A DNA stretch of 64,000 nucleotides from Prostheceraeus crozeri (GCA_907163375.1 CAJQUW010004600.1:496001-560000); one strand, 5' to 3'; counted from the first letter of the stretch, positions 46,734-58,370 are shown. Numbers and translations: made by a program. The notes: generated by a model not told the origin, from the sequence alone.

Positions 46734-49700
46734 GCTTCGTTTTGGCGCTACAGCCCAAAACGACCAAAATTCTAACTCTGTCGTTTTTTCGCCAATCTCC
46801 CAAATCTTAAATGGTGTCTCACATCTAAACGAAGACAGACATGAACAAGCCGCTTCTTTCAGTGAATTTGTCTCACTCTTAGCTTTCAAACGAGCTATTG
46901 CACGACAAAATCCGTCCACTAGAAGCAAAGTTGGAAGGTCGGTGCCGAAGGGGGGGACGTCAGCGAAACTTTTTCTCTCCGATTGACTTGAAACTCACCA
47001 TACCGATGCAGAATTTCACGCTGAATCCGAATCTGGCCTCCGTTTTCCCATCCGATGCTTCGTTTTGGCGCTACAGCCCAAAACGACCAAAATTCTAACT
47101 CTGTCGTTTTTTCGCCAATCTCCCAAATCTTAAATGGTGTCTCACATCTAAACGAAGACAGATATGAACAAGCAGATTCTTTCAGTGAATTTGTCTCACT
47201 CTTAGCTTTCAAACGAGCTATTGCACGACAAAATCCGTTCACTAGAAGCAAAGTTGGAAGGTCGGTGCCGAGGGGGGGACGTCAGCGAAACTTTTTCTCT
47301 CCGATTGACTTGAAACTCACCATACCGATGCAGAATTTCACGCTGAATCCGAATCTGGCCTCCGTTTTCCCATCCGATGCTTCGTTTTGGTGCTACAGCC
47401 CAAAACGACCAAAATTCTAACTCTGTCGTTTTTTCGCCAATATCCCAAATCTTAAATGGTGTCTCACATCTAAACGAAGACAGATATGAACAAGCCGATT
47501 CTTTCAGTGAATTTGTCTCACTCTTAGCTTTCAAACGAGCTATTGCACGACAAAATCCGTCCACTAGAAGCAAAGTTGGAAGGTCGGTGCCGGGGGGGAC
47601 GTCAGCGAAACTTTTTCTCTCCGATTGACTTGAAACTCACCATACCGATGCAGAATTTCACGCTGAATCCAAATCTGGCCTCCGTTTTCCAATCCGATGC
47701 TTCGTTTTGAAGCTACAGCCCAAAACGTCCAAAATTCTAACTCTGTCGTTTTTCGCCAATGTCCCAAAATCTTAAATGGCGTCTCACATCTAAACGAAGA
47801 CAGATATGAACAAGCTGATTCTTTCAGTGAATTTGTCTCATTCTTAGCTTTCAAACGAGCTATTGCACGACAAAATCCGTCCACTAGAAGCAAAGTTGGA
47901 AGGTCGGTGCCGAGGGGGGGGACGTCAGCGAAACTTTTTCTCTCCGATTGACTTGAAACTCACCATACCGATGCAGAATTTCACGCTGAATCCAAATCTG
48001 GCCTCCGTTTTCCTATCCGATGCTTCGTTTTGGCGCTACAGCCCAAAACGTCCAAAATTCTAACTCTGTCGTTTTTCGCCAATGTCCCAAAATCTTAAAT
48101 GGCGTCTCACATCTAAACGAAGACAGATATGAACAAGCCGATTCTTTCAGTGAATTTGTGTCACTCTTAGCTTTCAAACGAGCTATTGCACGACAAAATC
48201 CGTCCACTAGAAGCAAAGTTGGAAGGTCGGTGCCGAGGGGGGGGGACGTCAGCGAAACTTTTTCTCTCCGATTGACTTGAAACTCACCATACCGATGCAG
48301 AATTTCACGATGAATCCGAATCTCGCCTCCGTTTTCCTATCCGATGCTTCGTTTTGAAGCTACAGCCCAAAACGACCAAAATTCTAACTCTGTCGTTTTT
48401 TCGCCAATCTCCCAAATCTTAAATGGTGTCTCACATCTAAACGAAGACAGATATGAACAAGCCGATTCTTTCAGTGAATTTGTCTCACTCTTAGCTTTCA
48501 AACGAGCTATTGCACGACAAAATCCGTTCACTAGAAGCAAAGTTGGAAGGTCGGTGCCGAGGGGGGGACGTCAGCGAAACTTTTTCTCTCCGATTGACTT
48601 GAAACTCACCATACCGATGCAGAATTTCACGCTGAATCCAAATCTGAAATCCGTTTTCCTATCCGATGGTTCGTTTTGGCGCTACAGCCCAAAACGACCA
48701 AAATTCTAACTCTGTCGTTTTTTCGCCAATCTCCCAAATCTTAAATGGTGTCTCACATCTAAACGAAGACAGACATGAACAAGCCGCTTCTTTCAGTGAA
48801 TTTGTCTCACTCTTAGCTTTCAAACGAGCTATTGCACGACAAAATCCGTCCACTAGAAGCAAAGTTGGAAGGTCGGTGCCGAAGGGGGGGGACGTCAGCG
48901 AAACTTTTTCTCTCCGATTGACTTGAAACTCACCATACCGATGCAGAATTTCACGCTGAATCCGAATCTGGCCTCCGTTTTCCCATCGGTGCTTCGTTTT
49001 GGTGCTACAGCCCAAAACGACCAAAATTCTAACTCTGTCGTTTTTTCGCCAATCTCCCAAATCTTAAATGGTGTCTCACATCTAAACGAAGACAGATATG
49101 AACAAGCCGATTCTTTCAATGAATTTGTCTTACTCTTAACTTTCAAACGAGCTATTGCACGACAAAATCCGTCCACTAGAAGCAAAGTTGGAAGGTCGAT
49201 GCCGAGGGGGGGGGACGTCAGCGAAACTTTTTCTCTCCGATTGACTTGAAACTCACCATACCGATGCAGAATTTCACGCTGAATCCAAATCTGGCCTCCG
49301 TTTTCCCATCCGATGCTTCGTTTTGGTGCTACAGCCCAAAACGACCAAAATTCTAACTCTGTCGTTTTTTCGCCAATCTCCCAAATCTTAAATGGTGTCT
49401 CACATCTAAACGGAGACAGACATGAACAAGCTGATTCCTTCAGTGAATTTGTGTCACTCTTAGCTTTCAAACGAGCTATTGCACGACAAAATCCGTCCAC
49501 TAGAAGCAAAGTTGGAAGGTCGGTGCCGAGGGGGGGACGTCAGCGAAACTTTTTCTCTCCGATTGACTTGAAACTCACCATACCGATGCAGAATTTCACG
49601 CTGAATCCGAATCTGGCCTCCGTTTTCCTATCCGATGCTTCGTTTTGAAGCTACAGCCCAAAACGTCCCAAATTCTAACTCTGTCGTTTTTCGCCAATGT

Positions 49701-51677
49701 CCCAAAATCTTAAATGGCGTCTCACATCTAAACGAAGACAGATATGAACAAGCTGATTCCTTCAGTGAATTTGTCTCACTCTTAGCTTTCAAACGAGCTA
49801 TTGCACGACAAAATCCGTTCACTAGAAGCAAAGTTGGAAGGTCGGTGCCGAGGGGGGGACGTCAGCGAAACTTTTTCTCTCCGATTGACTAGAAACTCAC
49901 CATACCGATGCAGAATTTCACGCTGAATCCGAATCTGGCCTCCATTTTCCAATCCGATGGTTCGTTTTGCGGTACAGCCGAAAACGACCAAAATTCTAAC
50001 TCTGTCGTTTTTTCGCCAATCTCCCAAATCTTAAATGAAGTCTCACATCTAAACGAAGACAGACATGAACAAGCCGATTCTTTCAGTGAATTTGTCTCAC
50101 TCTTAGCTTTCAAACGAGCTATTGCACGACAAAATCCGTTCACTAGAAGCAAAGTTGGAAGGTCGGTGCCGAGGGGGGGACGTCAGCGAAACTTTTTCTC
50201 TCCGATTGACTTGAAACTCACCATACCGATGCAGAATTTCACGCTGAATCCAAATCTGAAATCCGTTTTCCTATCCGATGGTTCGTTTTGGCGCTACAGC
50301 CCAAAACGACCAAAATTCTAACTCTGTCGTTTTTTCTTCAATCTCCCAAATCTTAAATGGTGTCTCACATCTAAACGAAGACAGATATGAACAAGCCGAT
50401 TCTTTCAGTGAATTTGTCTCACTCTTAACTTTCAAACGAGCTATTGCACGACAAAATCCGTCCACTAGAAGCAAAGTTGGAAGGTCGGTGCCGAAGGGGG
50501 GGACGTCAGCGAACTTTTTCTCTCCGATTGACTTGAAACTCACCATACCGATGCAGAATTTCACGCTGAATCCGAATCTGACCTCTGTTTTCCCATCCGA
50601 TGCTTCGTTTTGGTGCTACAGCCCAAAACGACCAAAATTCTAACTCTGTCGTTTTTTCGCCAATCTCCCAAATCTTAAATGGTGTCTCACATCTAAACGA
50701 AGACAGATATGAACAAGCTGATTCTTTCAGTGAATTTGTCTCATTCTTAGCTTTCAAACGAGCTATTGCACGACAAAATCCGTCCACTAGAAGCAAAGTT
50801 GGAAGGTCGGTGCCGAGGGGGGGGGACGTCAGCGAAACTTTTTCTCTCCGATTGACTTAAAACTCACCATACCGATGCAGAATTTCACGCTGAATCCGAA
50901 TCTGGCCTCCGTTTTCCTATCCGATGCTTCGTTTTGGCGCTACAGCCCAAAACGTCCAAAATTCTAACTCTGTCGTTTTTTCGCCAATCTCCCAAATCTT
51001 AAATGGTGTCTCACATCTAAACGGAGACAGATATGAACAAGCTGATTCTTTCAGTGAATTTGTCTCACTCTTAGCTTTCAAACGAGCTATTGCACGACAA
51101 AATCCGTCCACTAGAAGCAAAGTTGGAAGGTCGGTGCCGAGGGGGGGACGTCAGCGAAACTTTTTCTCTCCGATTGACTTGAAACTCACCATACCGATGC
51201 AGAATTTCACGATGAATCCGAATCTCGCCTCCGTTTTCCTATCCGATGGTTCGTTTTGGCGCTACAGCCCAAAACGACCAAAATTCTAACTCTGTCGTTT
51301 TTTCGCCAATCTCCCAAATCTTAAATGGTGTCTCACATCTAAACGAAGACAGATATGAACAAGCCGATTCTTTCAGTGAATTTGTCTCACTCTTAGCTTT
51401 CAAACGAGCTATTGCACGACAAAATCCGTTCACTAGAAGCCAAGATCGAAGCTAGCTCTCCCGAGGGGGGAGGTCAGCGAAAATTTTTCTCTTCGATTGC
51501 TTTCAAATTCACCATACCGATGCAGAATTTCACGCTGAATCCGAATCTGGCCTCCGTTTTCACATCCGAGCACTGCTTCCACTCGAAACTGCCCATTTTC
51601 AACCCAACATTCATCAGATTGCACGAAAAACAACACACACTATAGCCTCAAGTCAAAACCTGGCGGTCGCCCAAGTC

Positions 51678-51840
51678 CACCACGACACTCTGTCGTTTCA
51701 GAGGGGGGGGACGTCAGCGAACCTTTCGGACCCACTTGGCCGGTACACCACGACACTCTGTCGTTCCAGAGGGGGGGAGTCAGACTCGAAGCACCACGGT
51801 GGCCGACCACGACACTCTGTCGTTCCAGAGGGGGGCGCGC
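51678..51840 (+). repeat. Three short repeats with CACGACACTCTGTCGTT and a G-run
   Basis: Copies begin at about 51678, 51746 and 51805 (spacing 68 and 59 bp), each ending in CAGAGGGGGG. The first is followed by GACGTCAGCGAACC as in the satellite, so the block seems to be a relative or source of the satellite's G-run/CRE part. Confidence 0.8.
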
Positions 51841-51947
51841 TGGTCGAGTGTTCGCCGTTTTATTACTACTTAAGCTGCTTCACACCATCACCACAGCTTT
51901 GGGCAAGACGATGGGTACAGCAGTCTGCAATGGCTACAAACTGTTAA

Positions 51948-52478
51948 TCAGCAATGAGTCGTTGGGTTAGCGAGTTGTTCTGTCCAAGCATGGGCAGCAC
52001 TGTCGCACGCGATCACCGTGTGCTTTGGAGTGTCCAGTTCATAATCTACAGTTACTGCATTCCAATACTCAAAGAATACTGCAGCCGTGGTGCCATCAGC
52101 GTCAATTGCGGATCCAGGAAACATCAATGAAATATCCAGGAAAAGGCATTCTAATGGACCATCTTTGACGTAGCGAAATATTGTTGTGTTGCGTTTTCGT
52201 GAATGTGTTTTGTAAACCATTGAAGACCAGCATTTGCTAGTTTTGATGTCGGTGATAATCTCGTCGGTTATACGTTCACTGATTAGAAATAAAAACTCTG
52301 AAACAACTGTGCTATTGGTGTGCTGGAAATCTGCGGCGGGATTGTTGCTGACTTCGTTGACTACGTTTTGAAGAGCTGGTAGCTTACGATTCGAAATCTT
52401 TTCTTTGACGACGAAATAAATCAGATGGACACGCTCAGCGACTGTTGTAGCTTTCTGAGTTTGACGATCAACATACAT
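51948..52478 (-). pseudogene. hAT-like (DUF4371/ZNF862-type) transposase fragment
   Basis: A 176-aa piece resembling the N-terminal half of hAT-derived proteins: a KEKISNRKLPALQ segment, a TDEIITDIKTSKCWSSM segment at the place of the usual ...SPFFGLMIDEST, then FRYVKDGPLECLFLDI. The catalytic Asp is not clear. There is no zinc-finger N-terminus and no C-terminal dimerisation domain. Treated as a decayed remnant; no terminal repeats were found. Confidence 0.6.
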
Positions 52479-52520
52479 TTGATAGATTTGGGAATCCGAT
52501 TTGTCGCGCAGTGCTGGCCA

Positions 52521-52790
52521 TCATTTTGAAATACCGATAGTACAGGCCATCGATAAAGAAAAACTGGTATACACGATGAAATTACTGATGTACGATCTGT
52601 ATGATCTTAAAAATACACTGACTTGCTGAGAGTACACATCATGGGTGTCGGATGATACTGCTTGACATGGTCCATTCGAGCGTGGGGATTGCCGGCCCCC
52701 ATTGTTGATCCAAGCCAGGATGTGCTCCCTGACTCTCGTATTCAGAGTCCTTTTCCCGTGACCGATGTACGCATATATGCATCCACACAA
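52521..52790 (-). pseudogene. GIY-YIG endonuclease fragment, Penelope-like
   Basis: The start of this 89-aa ORF reads C-x-C-x3-YIG...R-x-LNTR-x-REH, the pattern of GIY-YIG domains in Penelope-like retroelements. The rest is unrelated sequence. No reverse transcriptase is nearby. Confidence 0.5.
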
Positions 52791-52849
52791 ACACTGAAAT
52801 TTATTAACTAGGCATATACTGATAACACCGAGAGGAGGGGTGCCTTGTC

Positions 52850-52930
52850 TTTGGGGACTTCACTGGTGTGGATGCACATACATCGGTCTCACCAAAAGGA
52901 CTCTCGGCACCCTCAAATCGAGCATGTCAA
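52850..52930 (+). pseudogene. Second GIY-YIG scrap, opposite orientation
   Basis: The plus strand reads CGCTYIGLTKRTLGTLKS, a second copy of the same motif facing away from the one at 52700-52790. Too short to be functional. Confidence 0.45.
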
Positions 52931-54053
52931 AGTAATGTCACCCGATAACAGATGATATTGTCACAACCGAAAGAAGATCTCAACAAACAATTTTCTAGCC
53001 TTGATGTCTATCCTGATAAGACGATGCTCAAAATTATCGAAGCAGTCCATTTTTTTAAGAACGAAAGCTGATCTATGGAAGCAAAAAGAATTCCCCTTCA
53101 CCTCCCGCCTACCTTGGTAATTTTGGTCAGATGATTATTTTTGTAAATTATTTATTTATTTATCCATCCATTCAATGGATTATTTAATTCATTCATTATC
53201 TGTTGATTTGCATTTTCCCCTGTCATTAATTTTTATTTATGCACGGTTGCCTCCTCTGCAATTTTCTACACTTCTCGTTGGTATCTGTAAGCCTTAATTT
53301 ATTTATTGATCACTTTGAGTCTGAATGTATTCAAGGCATTCTTGTATTTTTCTGTAGTATTCCGCAATATTGTTGTTGTGGCCATGCGATCTAATTTTCA
53401 CTCATCACAAATTGTGACTTTCAATCTGGATCCACATTTCATTTTGTCGTGTTGCGCATAAAGGTAAACTATCGAAAGGCCTCATGTATATTTTAAATCA
53501 CAAGAATCGCGTAAGACATTTGCTTGTGATGCTTTCAGGGTTGGGCGCGATTGATCAACTTTTTTTAACTTCAATACATTCTTAGTTATGCATCATTCAA
53601 TACACTACATTGAAGCCTTAGCTTATGTCAAGACACTCATAGCTGCATTATTTATATTTTGAGACTTAATTTGAATACATTACTGCAAATCAACATCAAT
53701 AAGAGCTTAATCAAGCTTGCATGGTAACATTCAAGTAGTTCTTGTGAACCATTATAAGCCTATAGTAACATAACAATTGAATAGACATCTACGTGCATAT
53801 TAATTAGCTAATTTTGTCACCTAATTCCGCAAACAGAAATCTGGCCGCTTGAAACTTTATGCTTTGAGATTCTGCAGATTCAAATCATCAAAATGATTAG
53901 TTACATTTATTTACTTCATCGATCTAATTCTAATCCGAACAAGACATACTTCCCTTTACCTCATCAAACATCATATTGAAATGTATAGTTGAACCTTCAC
54001 TATCTCATAGCTAAGATGATTATGCAATAGCATTAGGCGGAAGGACCATGACT
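52931..54053. other. AT-rich non-coding stretch
   Basis: I see no supported gene, RNA or clear repeat here; only short AT-rich and TTTATTTA runs near 53150-53240. Confidence 0.5.
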
Positions 54054-54082
54054 CAAAAGTAAAAATAAGCAATAAACTCTAT

Positions 54083-55083
54083 CTACACTGTAAATCGCTC
54101 AATACGAATCACATACGAAGGATGCATACCAAGATATTTTTTTGGTATATTTCTGTATGATCTTGGTATATATTTGTATGCTTTTCGCATGTTATTTCAA
54201 GTGTGGTATGCTTTACATACTAAAGCCATACCAGCACAATGTTAAAAGAAAGCATCAATCATGTCCAAAGTATGTTGATTTAAGGACTTTTGTCAATAAA
54301 GATCACATTAATGTTACTACTGTTCTGTAAGTAGTTAGATAATGACATTCAAGAGTGATACCTTAAATGCCGAATTCGATTTTAATACATGTAAGTCCGA
54401 GGCATTTCATAAATAATCAATAAGTATTTGACCATCAACAATTATGTATCATGCAATTTTGAAATAAGGCATATTATCAATCCGAAGTAAAAACACATTA
54501 TAATTCATTAAATGCAAAAATAGTTATGTTTGAGATATATAACTCAACATGGTTGCTGAAAAGTTATCGCTATATTGAAATGATGTTTATCAATTTAGTT
54601 CAAGGAAATGAGCTAATTATGAGTCTTGTGAATGCTATAAGACAAGTTGCAAAGATGACATGCGGCTTTAATTCCACAATAAATCTAATCTAGTTAAATA
54701 CCACACTTTCACAAAGAAATATTCACGGCTGGTATTACTGGAAAAAGTTATTTGTAAGTAGTATGTAGTATAACATATTTTTTGCCATATGACATAAAGC
54801 TATTCATACGAAAGACATACGAAAGACATACCAATTTGCATCGGGTCTCGTATATAAAACATACCAAGAATTCGTATTTCAACGTAAAACATCCAATCAC
54901 AGTTAGCATAGTTCGTATCGTTTACATACCAATCACATACGAAAGTAAATGGCCATTCGTATGAAAAACATACCAGATTTCTTTATATATACCAGAATCT
55001 CGTATCAAATGTTGGTTTCAAATTGTATGTAAACTTGGTATGTGTTTGTATGTAATTTTCGTATCCAGCGATTTACAGTGTAG
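54083..55083. mobile_element. MITE-like element with CTACACTGTAAATCGCT termini, about 1.0 kb
   Basis: The 17-bp ends at 54083-54099 and 55067-55083 are perfect inverted repeats, and similarity continues inward (ATACGAA, ACATAC, CATACCAAG). The interior repeats CATACCAA/CGTATG motifs near both ends and has no coding capacity. No clear target duplication was found. Confidence 0.7.
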
Positions 55084-55194
55084 TGACTAACTGTCGATGT
55101 TTTTATAAATATAGAATTCACAAATGTAAATTGTCTTACATTACTTAATTTTATTGGCAGATATTCACTAGTTAGTCACCCAGTTAGTCACTAG
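55081..55194. repeat. Small foldback, TAGTGACTAACTG inverted repeat
   Basis: 13-bp perfect inverted repeats at 55081-55093 and 55182-55194, with an extra GTTAGTCAC copy near 55170. Confidence 0.6.
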
Positions 55195-55223
55195 GGAGAG
55201 TTTATTGTTTATTTCTACTTTTG

Positions 55224-56070
55224 AATTCTAAGATGATATCATAGACGTACGATAGACGTTGATTGATAGACACGGATATTCTTGCGTGTGCCTAATTCTG
55301 GTACTAATAATGATTGAAATCATACACACACACCTGACACCCAGTGTTCCATGAAACTTTTGAATTTCATTGATTGCACTTCAAAAGGGGACGGAGTAGG
55401 ACAGAAAACTAGTGATGAGCAGTTTGACTGTCTAAAATTAGATCAGGAAAATTGTGCATAAGCTAATTTTCTTCAAAACGCAGACACAGACATTCGATCG
55501 CTTCATATTAAATTGAGACACTGACTGTTCAGCAGTGCATTCGAACGAGGCCATTATTTTCAATGCGTTCAGTTCCTCGTTCATTTGGCGATTTTGGTCG
55601 TTCATTCAATTCGCCGTTTATCTCAATTTTGTGCTGTGCTGTTCAGTTCATTGAAAAATGTAAGCTCGCTCAGTTCATTTCCGTTCACTTGGCAAGACGG
55701 CATGTCTATTTTAATGTGCTTGTCGGATTTTCGGTTCTGCCCTGCATCATTCTTTTATTTTCAAAACAATTTCCTTTGCTTATTATCTAAGGATCCACAT
55801 CTACACTTGTACAGATATTGAGCAGCTACAAAATAGGCGTAGGAGACGGCTATCTCAGAGATATTTTACTTGCATTTGAAACCACAGTCAATATCAACTG
55901 CATTCACATCGTCATCATTACATAAAAGCCTAGCCTACATTGTTTTGTCAGAAGGCAACCTATTAAATCAGTACTAAATTGACCGCGGAAGTAACTAAAT
56001 TGCCAACTATTGTCACCAACTTGAAGACTAAATCTAAGAGTTCTCACCACTAAATTGAATAGATGAGTAG
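55224..56070. other. Non-coding stretch
   Basis: No supported gene. Short ORFs near 55563-55821 have no domain or promoter and are probably chance. Confidence 0.5.
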
Positions 56071-56079
56071 TTAGTTATG

Positions 56080-56240
56080 CGGATGCACTGATAGTGGATA
56101 CGAACATGGATAGGAACATGTGTTCCGAATTGCCAATGCGATCATGTTCCGAATTGCGAATGCGAACATGGATATGAACATGTTCCGAATTGCGAATGGA
56201 TGCGAACATGGATAGGAACATGTAAATAGGAACCGCGTTC
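56080..56240. repeat. Minisatellite of GAACATG / TTCCGAATTGCGAATGC motifs
   Basis: About four irregular copies of a 35-50 bp unit combining GCGAACATGGATA(G/T)GAACATG and TTCCGAATTGCGAATG. ORFs through it are repeat products. Confidence 0.7.
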
Positions 56241-56422
56241 CGATTGATAGGCGAATTGAGATCATACTCAATGATTCGGAACGCCTTGTTCCGAAATTGA
56301 ATTAGAGTATGTGAATTAGAATAGGGATGCGAACATCTATTTCGGTACTTAAACAGGTGTTTGTTTTGAGACTGCTTGCTCAAATGCGACAATTGTGGCC
56401 ATTGGGACTATGATGACAATTT

Positions 56423-56432
56423 TATTTATTTT
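56423..56432 (-). terminator. Poly(A) signals of the 97-aa gene
   Basis: TTTATTTATT on plus gives overlapping AATAAA signals on the minus strand about 115 bp after the stop. Confidence 0.5.
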
Positions 56433-56546
56433 CATAATGCGTTTACAGATCAGAAATTATGTTATGAATGTTCTATTATTTACTAATCAGAATCCGATTT
56501 ACAGAATTTGCGAAATGAAAACAAGAGGTTTACAATGTAAGTGTAA

Positions 56547-56840
56547 TTAACCATAAAAAATGAAAGAAGGTAAGTCACGTCCCTCGGGGGACTCTGTTAA
56601 CTTCAAGAAGTCCTCAGCCCATTCGAGGAATGTTGCATTGTTTGTGAAGTCGTGATCACACTCGTGTATAGGACACTTCGCCGACAGTCCTTTTCTCCTT
56701 TGGAGTGCTGTCACTGTTAAAGTCTTCCAGAGTTCCACTTTGCATCCACAACACAAATTAACCTTCGCATCCAACGATCCACCCATAATTACTTGGCTTT
56801 CATTTTGGTAACAGAACAGTTGTTTCTGGGTACTCATCAT
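56547..56840 (-). CDS. Small Cys/His protein (97 aa), divergent pair member
   Basis: The ORF begins with two ATGs about 80 bp downstream of a minus-strand TATA box and ends before an AATAAA. Residues about 30-65 hold C-C-x-C and C-P-x-H-x-C-x-H groups, a likely zinc site. The C-terminal part is acidic and aromatic. I do not recognise the family. It is paired head to head with the 130-aa gene through a symmetric promoter, as in compact viral or transposon genomes. Confidence 0.6.
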   Translation of the reverse strand: MMSTQKQLFCYQNESQVIMGGSLDAKVNLCCGCKVELWKTLTVTALQRRKGLSAKCPIHECDHDFTNNATFLEWAEDFLKLTESPEGRDLPSFIFYG

Positions 56841-56882
56841 GAAATAGATTCGTAATAGATCCTTAATGTCTACTCAAGTCAC

Positions 56883-57036
56883 GAGGATTAGAACTTGCTT
56901 AATTGGAACAATGACATCCTTATATATCCCTTTAGGGAAAATCGGAACCTCTCTGATTGGCTGTTGGGAATTCCTTTGTTCGAAAAGTATATATGTCCTA
57001 GTTGTGTACCAATTCTTATCAAAGGTTCTAATCCTC
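56883..57036. promoter_or_regulatory. Symmetric bidirectional promoter
   Basis: A perfect 12-bp inverted repeat (GAGGATTAGAAC at 56883-56894, complement at 57025-57036), AATTGG at 56901 facing CCAATT at 57009, and opposing TATA boxes (minus-strand TATATAA 56920-56926, plus-strand TATATAT 56988-56994) are all centred on about 56958. Confidence 0.8.
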
Positions 57037-57081
57037 AAGTACCATAGCTATTTTATCTATATTATTCTAATCACATTAAAA

Positions 57082-57474
57082 ATGGAACGTACCACAACAC
57101 CTCCCGCTTCTCCTGTCGAAGAGATGGAATCGCCATGCGAACCCATAGTGTTGGGAACAGGACCCGTGATTACAGAATCATCAGATGATGAAAGCGTGGT
57201 TCTAAGGAGCTTCATCGAAACACCGCTGGAAGCTCTTATAACAATAAAGACACGTGGTGGAAGTCACGTTCGTAACGCTCCACGAAAAACAAGGACGAAA
57301 AAGATATGTGTGCGTTTGGAACCTGAAGAAAGGGATTTGACCACTGCGCTGGAGTTCAGCATAATAGATCCAGCCACGCCCCGCCGCTGCCCTGGTGCCC
57401 CCAAAAAGACAAGAGTATGTGTTCGAGTTGACCTGAAGAGAGTGATTCCTTTCCCCAATATTGACAATATGTAA
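57082..57474 (+). CDS. Small basic protein with internal repeat (130 aa), divergent pair member
   Basis: The ATG at 57082 is the first after the TATA box at 56988-56994; an upstream in-frame ATG at 56866 lies before the promoter and is rejected. The N-terminal half is acidic and proline/serine-rich. The C-terminal half has two similar basic segments (APRKTRTKKICVRLE and APKKTRVCVRVDLKR), an internal duplication that may bind nucleic acid. No named domain. No canonical AATAAA directly follows. Confidence 0.6.
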   Translation: MERTTTPPASPVEEMESPCEPIVLGTGPVITESSDDESVVLRSFIETPLEALITIKTRGGSHVRNAPRKTRTKKICVRLEPEERDLTTALEFSIIDPATPRRCPGAPKKTRVCVRVDLKRVIPFPNIDNM

Positions 57475-57769
57475 TTTTTATCTTTAATAACACTTACATA
57501 AATGAACAATCTTGTTTTTATAATTTCACAAATCGAATTTCTAATAGGATTTGAATGGGAACTGGGGATAGATATATTCATCTCTGAAATAGCTACCTAT
57601 AAGTATTTCTAAGTTTAATATTTGGAAGATATATATTTCAAATCACTTGTTTGAGACTTTGAAACAGCACCGAACGTACTAGAACAAGTTTGAAATGAAT
57701 ATCAATGTGTAATACAAATGATAGTCAAATTGGATGAAAGTTTGAATAGATTTACAGTGTTTTTTGAAT

Positions 57770-58120
57770 GCTTTTTTCACCTTAGGATGATATCATACAT
57801 ATTGCATACAATACATCATCAGCTAGAGAATGAAAAGACCTTTCTAATGATATAAGGTATGTACCCATTCGATGAAGAAATCCCTGTTGTATGCAAGTGT
57901 ATGCAGGAAGAAAAATTTATGATTTCAATTTCTAAGTTTCTCAACTAAATTCTATCTATCTTTCAAAGGACTATAGCTGCTTCGGATGGTGTCATACATG
58001 TGTCATACAATACACCATTAGAATCAGCATGAAAAGAGCATTCGAATGATATAGCATATGTACCTATTCAATGAAAAAATCCTTGTTGTATGCAAGTGTA
58101 TGCAACTGGAAAAATTCTAA
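57770..58120 (+). repeat. Tandem pair of about 195-bp repeats
   Basis: 57770-57925 and 57964-58120 share GATGATATCATACAT/GGTGTCATACAT, ATGAAAAGA...AATGATATA...TATGTACC and TTGTTGTATGCAAGTGTATGCA in the same order. No coding content. Confidence 0.75.
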
Positions 58121-58216
58121 GTTTTTTCTCAAAAATAACTAAGTTTTCAAGTTTTTGAAAATTTTCAAAGTTAAAGTTTGATCACTCGAAGTGACCATAA
58201 TGCATAAACCTCCACA

Positions 58217-58298
58217 TGAACTTGACCTTGACCTTTGACTTGACCTTGACCTTTAACCTTCATACACTTCATACACTTCATACACGGCGGGGGGGGGC
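58217..58298 (+). repeat. Simple repeats: TTGACC, CTTCATACA and a G-run
   Basis: Several TGACCTT units (each a nuclear-receptor half-site by sequence), then three CTTCATACA units and nine G. Confidence 0.75.
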
Positions 58299-58319
58299 CT
58301 CAAAATTTTTCGGATTATA

Positions 58320-58370
58320 GGGTAAATAAATTTTCGAGTGCGCTTCGCGCACTCGAAAATTTATTTACCC
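58320..58370. repeat. Perfect 51-bp hairpin (24-bp stem, 3-nt loop)
   Basis: The 24 bases 58320-58343 are the exact reverse complement of 58347-58370, with loop TTC. It lies 36 bp before a telomere-like tract. It could be a foldback remnant or an element end. Confidence 0.9.

Larger units (their letters stand above)
20351..51568 (+). repeat. 321-bp satellite array, about 97 tandem units
   Basis: Units of 321-323 bp repeat head to tail for 31 kb. Length differences come mostly from a G-run (6 to 9 G) before ACGTCAGC. Divergence between units is low (a few percent by eye). Every full unit holds GACGTCAG (TGACGTC on the other strand). Because 321 is divisible by three, long ORFs occur on both strands; they share one shadow pattern, change frame with the G-run and show no start, promoter or domain, so I treat none as genes. 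Higher-order periods of 3 and 4 units are visible. Confidence 0.97.
54054..55223. mobile_element. Nested non-autonomous inverted-repeat element (outer)
   Basis: A 27-bp segment at 54054-54080 and the reverse complement of 55197-55223 match at 25 of 27 positions. Between them lies a second element with its own inverted ends. This looks like one MITE-like unit inserted within another. Confidence 0.5.

Noticed and set aside
20311-51645. Over a hundred ORFs of 60-270 aa on both strands of the satellite
   Set aside because: They are the same shadow repeated; unit length is divisible by three, G-run changes shift the frames, and no promoter, splice or domain evidence exists.
55563-55821. Two 75-78 aa ORFs
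   Set aside because: Overlapping frames of the same AT/T-rich DNA with no promoter, homologue or conserved motif.
56071-56392. 66- and 105-aa minus-strand ORFs rich in NSEH/RIRNS repeats
   Set aside because: They arise from the GAACATG minisatellite.
56866-57081. N-terminal extension of the 130-aa gene
   Set aside because: It lies across the TATA box and inverted-repeat promoter; the first ATG after the TATA is at 57082.
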